DNA from: Thermotoga maritima MSB8
GTDB lineage: Bacteria; Thermotogota; Thermotogae; Thermotogales; Thermotogaceae
Assembly (NCBI RefSeq): GCF_000008545.1
Contig: NC_000853.1
Span: 1,688,465 to 1,752,464 of the forward strand
Direction: 5' to 3'
Length of the DNA stretch: 64,000 nucleotides
How positions within the stretch are numbered: position 1 is the first letter of the stretch; each line of letters opens with the position of its first letter. The notes beneath the pieces are model-generated. The model was not told where the DNA came from. It made no database searches and saw only the letters and a list, made by a program, of their open reading frames with translations. Below, one piece after another: positions 57,456 through 64,000 of this stretch. The position numbers were made by a program, and so were the translations under genes.

Positions 57456-59244
57456 GCTGAAAAGACTGGCAGAAGACATCCGAAAAAGGATCACAGAAGT
57501 TGTCTTGAAGAACGGGGGGCACCTCGCATCGAATCTCGGAACAATAGAATTGACACTTGCCCTCTACAGGGTCTTCGACCCGAGGGAAGATGCTATTATC
57601 TGGGACACTGGCCACCAGGCTTACACACACAAAATTCTCACCGGTCGTGACGATCTGTTTCACACGATAAGAACCTTCGGCGGTCTCAGCGGTTTTGTGA
57701 CGAGAAGAGAGTCTCCACTCGACTGGTTCGGGACGGGCCACGCCGGAACTTCCATAGCCGCGGGCCTTGGTTTCGAAAAAGCATTCGAGCTGCTCGGAGA
57801 GAAAAGGCACGTTGTGGTCGTCATCGGTGATGGTGCACTCACCTCCGGAATGGCACTCGAAGCACTGAACCAGCTGAAGAATCTCAACTCAAAGATGAAG
57901 ATCATACTGAACGACAACGGCATGTCCATCTCACCAAACGTAGGAGGGCTCGCCTATCACCTCTCAAAATTGAGAACCAGTCCAATCTACCTGAAAGGAA
58001 AAAAAGTCCTGAAGAAAGTCCTCGAAAAAACAGAGATCGGATTCGAAGTCGAGGAAGAGATGAAGTATCTGAGAGACAGTCTCAAAGGAATGATACAGGG
58101 AACCAACTTTTTTGAATCCCTCGGTTTGAAATACTTCGGTCCTTTCGACGGTCACAACATAGAGCTACTGGAGAAAGTTTTCAAGCGGATCAGAGACTAC
58201 GATTATTCATCGGTCGTCCACGTGGTAACCAAAAAAGGAAAAGGGTTCACCGCCGCGGAAGAAAATCCCACGAAGTACCACAGCGCTTCACCATCTGGAA
58301 AACCGAAAATGCTCTCCTACAGTGAGCTGCTGGGACACACCCTCTCAAGAGTAGCGAGAGAAGACAAAAAAATCGTCGCCATAACGGCTGCGATGGCCGA
58401 CGGAACAGGACTTTCCATATTCCAGAAAGAACATCCCGATCGCTTCTTCGATCTCGGGATAACGGAACAGACCTGCGTAACCTTTGGAGCCGCTCTCGGT
58501 CTTCACGGAATGAAGCCTGTGGTCGCCATATACTCTACCTTCTTACAGAGAGCGTACGATCAGATCATTCACGATGTGGCTTTGCAGAACGCTCCCGTTC
58601 TCTTTGCGATCGACAGATCCGGTGTGGTGGGAGAAGACGGTCCCACCCATCACGGCCTGTTCGACATAAATTATCTGCTTCCTGTCCCGAACATGAAGAT
58701 CATCTCTCCGTCTTCTCCTGAGGAGTTCGTGAATTCACTGTACACCGTTCTAAAGCACCTCGATGGCCCTGTTGCCATTCGATACCCCAAAGAGTCCTTC
58801 TACGGTGAAGTCGAATCCCTCCTGGAGAACATGAAAGAGATCGACCTTGGCTGGAAGATATTGAAGAGAGGAAGGGAAGCCGCGATAATAGCGACCGGTA
58901 CCATTTTGAACGAAGTTTTGAAGATACCGCTGGATGTAACTGTGGTTAATGCTCTCACGGTGAAACCGCTGGACACAGCTGTTCTGAAAGAAATCGCCAG
59001 GGATCACGATCTCATTATCACCGTTGAAGAGGCCATGAAAATCGGTGGTTTTGGATCTTTCGTTGCTCAGAGACTTCAAGAAATGGGATGGCAGGGAAAG
59101 ATCGTTAATTTAGGTGTCGAAGATCTTTTCGTTCCTCATGGGGGTAGAAAAGAACTTCTTAGCATGCTGGGGCTGGATTCGGAGGGGCTCACCAAAACTG
59201 TGCTAACATATATTAAGGCCAGAAGTAGGGAGGGGAAAGTATGA
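57418..59244 (+). CDS. dxs: 1-deoxy-D-xylulose-5-phosphate synthase
   Basis: 608 aa. Condenses pyruvate and glyceraldehyde 3-phosphate, the entry step of the MEP isoprenoid pathway. GHLASNLGTIELT, WDTGHQAYTHKILTGR, TPP motif VIGDGALTSGMALEALN, FFDLGITEQ and DRSGVVGEDGPTHHG. xseAB-dxs is a common bacterial order. Overlaps the following asp23 by 4 nt. Confidence 0.95.
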   Translation: MLLDEIKRMSYDELKRLAEDIRKRITEVVLKNGGHLASNLGTIELTLALYRVFDPREDAIIWDTGHQAYTHKILTGRDDLFHTIRTFGGLSGFVTRRESPLDWFGTGHAGTSIAAGLGFEKAFELLGEKRHVVVVIGDGALTSGMALEALNQLKNLNSKMKIILNDNGMSISPNVGGLAYHLSKLRTSPIYLKGKKVLKKVLEKTEIGFEVEEEMKYLRDSLKGMIQGTNFFESLGLKYFGPFDGHNIELLEKVFKRIRDYDYSSVVHVVTKKGKGFTAAEENPTKYHSASPSGKPKMLSYSELLGHTLSRVAREDKKIVAITAAMADGTGLSIFQKEHPDRFFDLGITEQTCVTFGAALGLHGMKPVVAIYSTFLQRAYDQIIHDVALQNAPVLFAIDRSGVVGEDGPTHHGLFDINYLLPVPNMKIISPSSPEEFVNSLYTVLKHLDGPVAIRYPKESFYGEVESLLENMKEIDLGWKILKRGREAAIIATGTILNEVLKIPLDVTVVNALTVKPLDTAVLKEIARDHDLIITVEEAMKIGGFGSFVAQRLQEMGWQGKIVNLGVEDLFVPHGGRKELLSMLGLDSEGLTKTVLTYIKARSREGKV

Positions 59245-59570
59245 GGATCATGCTGGAAAACGGGGAACTCGAAATTACACTCAACGCACTGAAAAAAATC
59301 GTGTACTTTGCGACTCTGGAGAGCTATGGAACGGTAGGGCTGGGAGATTCTCGTTCCTTCTTTGAGAGAATCTTTGGAGGAGACAGAGGCATTAAGATCG
59401 AAGAACTGGAAGATTCTTCCCTCAACGTTGATGTGTACATCGAGGTGGAATACGGAGTGAACATCAGAGAAGTCGCCAAGAACATTGCGGACAACGTTGC
59501 TCACAAGCTGAAAACCCTCGCTGGGTGTGAAAAGCTGAACATAACAGTCCATGTGGTAGGTATCAGGTGA
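59241..59570 (+). CDS. Asp23/Gls24-family protein (second paralogue)
   Basis: 109 aa: ITLNALKKIVYFATLESYGTVG, then VDVYIEVEYGVNIREVAKNI and a final TVHVVGI strand; lacks the acidic tail of the 52.8-kb copy. It sits directly before the FakA-like gene, which matches the Asp23-FakA pairing common in Firmicutes. Confidence 0.88.
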   Translation: MRIMLENGELEITLNALKKIVYFATLESYGTVGLGDSRSFFERIFGGDRGIKIEELEDSSLNVDVYIEVEYGVNIREVAKNIADNVAHKLKTLAGCEKLNITVHVVGIR

Positions 59571-59586
59571 AACGGAGGTAGAGACC

Positions 59587-61174
59587 TTGGAAAAAGATCA
59601 CAGGCAGATTTCTCAAAATCATCATAAAGAAGGCAACTGAAAATCTATTAAAACACAGAGATGAAATAAACGCCCTGAACGTGTTTCCCGTTCCAGACGG
59701 AGACACGGGGTCCAACATGTGTTCCACCATGCTGGAGGCGTGCAAGTACATAGACAACGTTAAAAGCGACGATCTCATTGAGGTGTGGAAAGCCGTAAAA
59801 GAAGGCGCACTGATGGGAGCCCGGGGAAACTCCGGGGTGATACTGTCCCAGATTCTGAGGGGAATGGCGGACGCTTCTCCTAGAGAGTACATCACACCAG
59901 CGGATTTCGTAAAAATGATCTCAAACGCCAGAAAAGTCGCTTACAGCGCCGTCATGAGACCCGTTGAAGGAACGATGTTAACGGTCGTGAGGGTTCTGGA
60001 TGAACGGCTACAAGGCAAGAATTTTGAAACTTTCGAGGAACTCTTCGACTGGATTGTCGAAATAGCGAGAGACACTGTGAACAGAACTCCACACATGCTT
60101 CAAAAACTCAGAGAAGCCGGTGTAGTGGATGCCGGTGCAAAGGGCCTCTATTATATATTCGAAGGCATGAGGGACGCCGTAAAGGGAAACATACAGGTTA
60201 ATCTGGAAGAGGTGGAACAGGCTTCCGTTGAAGAGCTCCAGAGAATGGCCTTTGAAGAGATAACGAACCGCTACTGCACGGAAGTGGCCGTCAGGAGGAA
60301 CCAGGTGGTTGAAAAAAGCGAACTCGAAGCTTTCCTCAACGAGATCGGTGACTCTGTTGTCCTCGTCGAGCAGGATGACCTGATAAAACTGCATGTTCAC
60401 ACGAATCATCCGGGTCAGGTACTGGAAAAAGTCATCGAATTCGGAGAAATAGTAAAGGTGAAAATAGACAACATGAAGCTTCAACACGAGCATGTGATTT
60501 CTACACAGCCCACAAAGGAAATCGGGGTTGTCGCTGTTTCCCCTGGAAAGGGTATCTCAGATATACTGAAGAGCCTCGGAGTGGACGTGATAGTGCCCGG
60601 CGGTCAGACTATGAATCCCAGCTTTGCCGATCTGAAAGCAGCCGTGGAACAGACACATGCCAAGAATGTCTTTTTGTTCCCAAACAACGCAAACGTCCTT
60701 CTCACAGCAAAACAAATAGCGGAAGCGTTCGACGATAGAAGAGTGATCGTTGTTCCAACTTCCTTCGTTCAAGAGTGTGTGGCTGCCATGGTGGAGTACG
60801 ATCCCGACGCGGAACCTGAAGACCTTCTAAAGAGGTTTGAAGAAGCCATCTCCCAGTGTGTTCCCATCTCCGTTACAAGGGCAGTGAGAGATTCCAGGTA
60901 CGGAAACAGACGAATAAGGAAAGGCGAGTATCTGCTGTTTGTCAGAAAGGAACTCGTGTCTCACGGGTTCAGCCTCGTGAAGGTCTTGAAAGAAGCTCTG
61001 GAAAAGGAAAACGCACACGAAAAAGAGATACTGACGGTTTTTCTGGGAGATAACTACAGAAAACCAGAACTTGAAAAGATTCAAAAACTCATAGGAGAAG
61101 AATTCCCAAATCTCGATCTTGAAATCTACGAAGGAGGACAGCCTCACTATCCTTATTTGATGCTTTTACAATGA
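59587..61174 (+). CDS. FakA/DAK2-like fatty acid kinase domain protein, start region frameshifted
   Basis: Large cytoplasmic protein of the YloV/FakA family: N-terminal DAK2 (DhaL-like) kinase domain with NVFPVPDGDTGSNM, GARGNSGVILSQI and a C-terminal DegV-like part (VIVPGGQTMNPS). FakA phosphorylates fatty acids held by FakB/DegV. The normal N-terminus (ITGRFLKIIIKKATENLL) is present but its only sensible start, TTG 59587 with GGAGG 8 nt upstream, is out of frame by one base in the run AAAAA at 59591-59595. The uninterrupted frame begins at GTG 59681 (497 aa); correcting the shift gives 528 aa. Confidence 0.83.
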
Positions 61175-62787
61175 GAGGTGGAAATATAAAGGCAATCGTT
61201 TATCTCCCGCTGGATCCAGAAAAAGCGAAACAGAATAATCTTCCAGTGAAACTCCCTGTCCTCGCTGAAGATCTCCCGAAGGTACTGGAAGAAGATAGGA
61301 TACCCCTCGATGTCATATTGAGGGGTCTGGAAGCCCAGTACGAGATCACAAAGGATGAATACTACAGATCCTATTATGTGTTCTTCCTCTACGAGAAATT
61401 CAAACAGCTCCTGCGCGAAGGAAAGCTCGACGAAGCCGAGAAAATTCTGGAAAAAGCCAAGGAAGTTCAGTACGACTACCGCTATCATTTCTACCGTGGA
61501 CTTCTCCTGAAACACAGAGGAGAGCTTGGAGAAGCAGAAATCGAAATGAGGCTCGCCATTTCGATGAACGACCGTTTCGCACCAGCATATTTTGAACTTG
61601 CCGGTATACTCAAAGAGAAAAACGAGATCGAAGACAGTCTTCTCTTCTACGAAAAAGCCTACGAAGTCAACAAAGAGTTTCTCTTACCACTCCTCAAGAA
61701 AGGAGATCTCCTTCTGGAAGAAGGAAGGCTCGAAGAAGCGATCGAAGAATACAGGAGAATCCTCGAGAAAGACTCCAATTTTGTCGAAGTCTACGAAAGA
61801 CTGGGAGTTATCTACAATCAGCTCCAACGATTCAAAGAAGCAGAGAAGTTCTTCAAAAAGGCTCTGGAAATAGAACGAAAAGATCATGTGGAGTACAATC
61901 TCTCTTACACTCTCATAAAACTCGGAAAACTCTTCGAAGCTCTCGAAATCCTAAAGAGACTTTATGAAAAAAACCCCGATGATCCCATGGTAGCCAACGA
62001 ATACGGACTCCTTCTCAAGACACTCGGGCTGTACGAAGAAGCCCTCGAGGTCTTTGAGGATGCTTACCGCAGGCATAAAGAAGAGGAGATTCTGAAGTAC
62101 AACTACGGAACGATCCTGCTTCACTTTGAGAAGGAGAAAGCCGTATCCATCCTCTCGGAAATCTCTGGTGAGCTGAAAGATAGAGCCGAGTTCATGATCT
62201 CACTCGCAGAAAAGGATGTGGTGATCCCCTCTTACGAGGAATTCGAATGGCTGAAAGATTACTTTTTCGAGGGCACCATCGATGTTGTTGCCCTTTCGGA
62301 AGAAATCGATTCAGAAGACGAGGATGCGAAAAGACGAATAGAGAGACTCAGAGAAGGGGAATTTCCGTTTTACGATACAACACTGGACTCTTCAGAAATG
62401 CTCGAAGTGATCCTCGGTATCATGTTCGAATCCCCCGATATCTTCAAAATGGAAGAAAACGCCGTGAAATTCGTCTCCGCGTTCTACGGTAGCTCTGTGA
62501 TGATCGCCTCCACAATCGTTTTGACGAGAACTTTCCAGTATTTTCTCGCTGAAGAAGAACCTACCATGGAGGAACTTTTGAGAGAACTGGTCGCGGAGAC
62601 CCAGGATGTGAACTGGAAATTTTCTCTGAGGCTCGCCAGATTCAGGCACGCAGACAGGTTTGATTTCAACAGACTCTCGGATCTTGTTATCGCGTTTCTA
62701 CAATCCATAGAGCAGGGAACACCTGTATCAGATGACGAAAGGTTAAAATATCTACTGGAGAAACTGACTTTTCAGAAGGAGGGATAG
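61171..62787 (+). CDS. Tetratricopeptide repeat protein
   Basis: 538 aa, with TPR-like helix pairs from about residue 55 to 330 (for example AEKFFKKALEIERKDHVEYN, LGLYEEALEVFEDAYRRHKE); the C-terminal 200 residues are a non-repeat helical domain. No signal peptide. Probably a scaffold; partners unknown. Overlaps the FakA-like stop by 4 nt. Confidence 0.85.
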   Translation: MRGGNIKAIVYLPLDPEKAKQNNLPVKLPVLAEDLPKVLEEDRIPLDVILRGLEAQYEITKDEYYRSYYVFFLYEKFKQLLREGKLDEAEKILEKAKEVQYDYRYHFYRGLLLKHRGELGEAEIEMRLAISMNDRFAPAYFELAGILKEKNEIEDSLLFYEKAYEVNKEFLLPLLKKGDLLLEEGRLEEAIEEYRRILEKDSNFVEVYERLGVIYNQLQRFKEAEKFFKKALEIERKDHVEYNLSYTLIKLGKLFEALEILKRLYEKNPDDPMVANEYGLLLKTLGLYEEALEVFEDAYRRHKEEEILKYNYGTILLHFEKEKAVSILSEISGELKDRAEFMISLAEKDVVIPSYEEFEWLKDYFFEGTIDVVALSEEIDSEDEDAKRRIERLREGEFPFYDTTLDSSEMLEVILGIMFESPDIFKMEENAVKFVSAFYGSSVMIASTIVLTRTFQYFLAEEEPTMEELLRELVAETQDVNWKFSLRLARFRHADRFDFNRLSDLVIAFLQSIEQGTPVSDDERLKYLLEKLTFQKEG

Positions 62788-62789
62788 AG

Positions 62790-63995
62790 ATGTTCGATAA
62801 ACAGGAGTTCGTATCGAAACTCGTCACAGAAGAAAAAGCAAAGATTGTTCTCCTCGTAATGGATGGTCTTGGGGACATTCCCGTGAACGGAAAAACACCT
62901 CTTCAGGCTGCGAACACTCCGAATCTGGACAATCTGGCAAAAGAAAGTGATCTCGGACAGACGATACCCGTTCTTCCCGGAATCACCCCGGGAAGCGGAC
63001 CAGGACACCTTTCGCTCTTCGGATACGATCCCATAAAGTACCAGATTGGAAGAGGGATCCTCGAAGCTCTCGGTATAGGTGTTGAAGTGGGAGAAAAAGA
63101 CGTCGTTGCAAGGGCGAATTTCGCCACCTGGGATGGAAAAGTGGTCCTCGACAGAAGAGCCGGAAGGCCTGCCACAGAAGAATCCGCCAAGGTGGTTCAG
63201 CTGCTCTCGGAAAAGATAAAGAAGATCGAAGACGTTGAGATCACTTTTTATCCTGGAAAAGAACACAGGTTCGTCGTGAAATTCACGGGGGAAGGACTCG
63301 GAGATAAAGTGACGGACGCAGATCCCCAAAAAGAAGGACATCCCATGGTTTGGGCTGAAGGTCTGGACGAACCTTCGAAAAAGACGGCAAGGATCGTCAA
63401 CGAACTGATCAAAAAGATAGCGGAAGTCCTGAAAGACAACCCGAAGATAAACTTCGCTCTCATCAGAGGCTTCTCCAAATACCCGGATCTTCCGAAATTC
63501 CCTCAAGTTTACAAGATGAAAGCGGGAGCCATAGCAACGTACCCGATGTACAGGGGACTTGCAAAACTCGTGGGAATGGAAATAATAGAAACGGGCCAAA
63601 CTGTAGCAGATGAGATAAAAACGCTGAAGGAAAAATGGAACGACTACGACTTCTTCTACGTCCACGTGAAGAAAACCGACTCTTACGGTGAAGATGGAAA
63701 ATTCGAAGAAAAGGTGAAGGTGATAGAAGAAGTCGATGCAATCATTCCAGAGATAGTCTCTCTGAATCCCGACGTTCTTGTGATCACAGGTGATCACTCC
63801 ACTCCCGTTCCGCTGAAAGCGCACAGCTGGCATCCCGTACCTCTTCTCATCTGGTCCAAATATACAAGAAGAGGTCTCTCTCAGGCTTTCAACGAGTTCG
63901 AATGTGCGAGGGGCACACTCGGAACGATCCATGCGAGCGACGTCATGACCCTGGCGCTCGCGTACGCCGGAAAGCTGGAAAAATTCGGAGCATGA
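62790..63995 (+). CDS. apgM: Cofactor-independent phosphoglycerate mutase, archaeal type
   Basis: 401 aa, alkaline-phosphatase superfamily: VLLVMDGLGDIPVNGKTPL with the metal-binding Asp, ITPGSGPGHLSLFGYDP with the nucleophile Ser, DRRAGRPATEE, VITGDHSTP and HSWHPVPLLIW. Interconverts 3- and 2-phosphoglycerate in glycolysis. The ApgM group is best known from archaea, and Thermotogae are among the bacteria that carry it. GGAGGG precedes the ATG. Complete within the window. Confidence 0.93.
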   Translation: MFDKQEFVSKLVTEEKAKIVLLVMDGLGDIPVNGKTPLQAANTPNLDNLAKESDLGQTIPVLPGITPGSGPGHLSLFGYDPIKYQIGRGILEALGIGVEVGEKDVVARANFATWDGKVVLDRRAGRPATEESAKVVQLLSEKIKKIEDVEITFYPGKEHRFVVKFTGEGLGDKVTDADPQKEGHPMVWAEGLDEPSKKTARIVNELIKKIAEVLKDNPKINFALIRGFSKYPDLPKFPQVYKMKAGAIATYPMYRGLAKLVGMEIIETGQTVADEIKTLKEKWNDYDFFYVHVKKTDSYGEDGKFEEKVKVIEEVDAIIPEIVSLNPDVLVITGDHSTPVPLKAHSWHPVPLLIWSKYTRRGLSQAFNEFECARGTLGTIHASDVMTLALAYAGKLEKFGA

Positions 63996-64000
63996 TACTC

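Noticed and set aside
62772-63932. 386-codon open frame antisense to apgM
   Set aside because: Apart from apgM it shows no recognisable domain; long antisense frames arise from the codon bias here. The same applies to frames antisense to tkt (51162-52133) and fhs (54106-55035).

Overview
The window looks like a chromosomal segment of a hyperthermophilic Thermotoga close to T. maritima. Grounds for this are a complete Omp-alpha toga spacer protein, Cel5A- and Cel5B-type glucanases beside a peptide-family sugar transporter, the local gene order, and dense, often overlapping genes with AGGAGG ribosome-binding sites and many GTG/TTG starts. Species and strain cannot be fixed from the sequence alone. 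About 60 genes and one tRNA (Asp, GTC) are present. No rRNA, IS element, phage or CRISPR array was seen.

Layout. 1-3.7 kb (minus strand): yvcK (cut by the window edge), rapZ (frameshifted), a ZapA-like gene, a coiled-coil gene, an IMPACT-family gene, murB. 3.7-6.9 kb (plus): rlmN, a PASTA protein, rsgA, rpe. 6.9-9.7 kb (minus): mutS and a GNAT gene. 9.8-13 kb (plus): a DUF4139-like exported protein, a drug/metabolite transporter and an amidohydrolase, converging on fabG (minus). 13.8-14.2 kb: decayed DNA ending in the tail of an A/V-type ATPase subunit D. 14.2-30.6 kb (plus): an AlaX-like protein, a Rossmann/DUF2520 protein, panB, omp-alpha, ruvB, a YggS-like protein, YggT, nadK, phoU, a very long LptF/G-LptD-like fusion, dnaB, a nucleoside phosphorylase, a ZIP transporter, a NurA-like gene, mrnC, a SpoU methyltransferase and a HAD phosphatase. 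30.6-33.2 kb: an aldo/keto reductase (minus), threonine aldolase and a Spy/CpxP-like exported protein.

33.3-41.3 kb is an island that is visibly more AT-rich than its surroundings: a five-gene ABC transporter (binding protein, two permeases, two ATPases) followed by two GH5 glucanase genes. It ends against a 253-bp near-identical copy of an internal piece of uvrB. 41.6-48 kb is an energy-yielding cluster, buk-ptb-buk, a ParA/CooC-like ATPase, and the four subunits of a 2-oxoacid:ferredoxin oxidoreductase. The parts fit oxidation of (probably branched-chain) 2-oxoacids to acyl-CoA, then acyl phosphate, then acid plus ATP. tRNA-Asp and uvrB share a terminator. 50.2-64 kb (plus): tkt, efp, asp23, nusB, fhs, folD, xseA, xseB, dxs, a second asp23, a FakA-like gene with a broken start, a TPR protein and apgM.

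Most notable: the LptF/G-LptD-like fusion with an internal signal-like segment; the A/V-ATPase remnant; the duplicated uvrB fragment; two single-base frameshifts in otherwise conserved genes (rapZ, fakA-like); Cel5A with two well-placed ribosome-binding sites that would give a secreted and a cytoplasmic form; and an 11-bp inverted repeat flanking the buk promoter.
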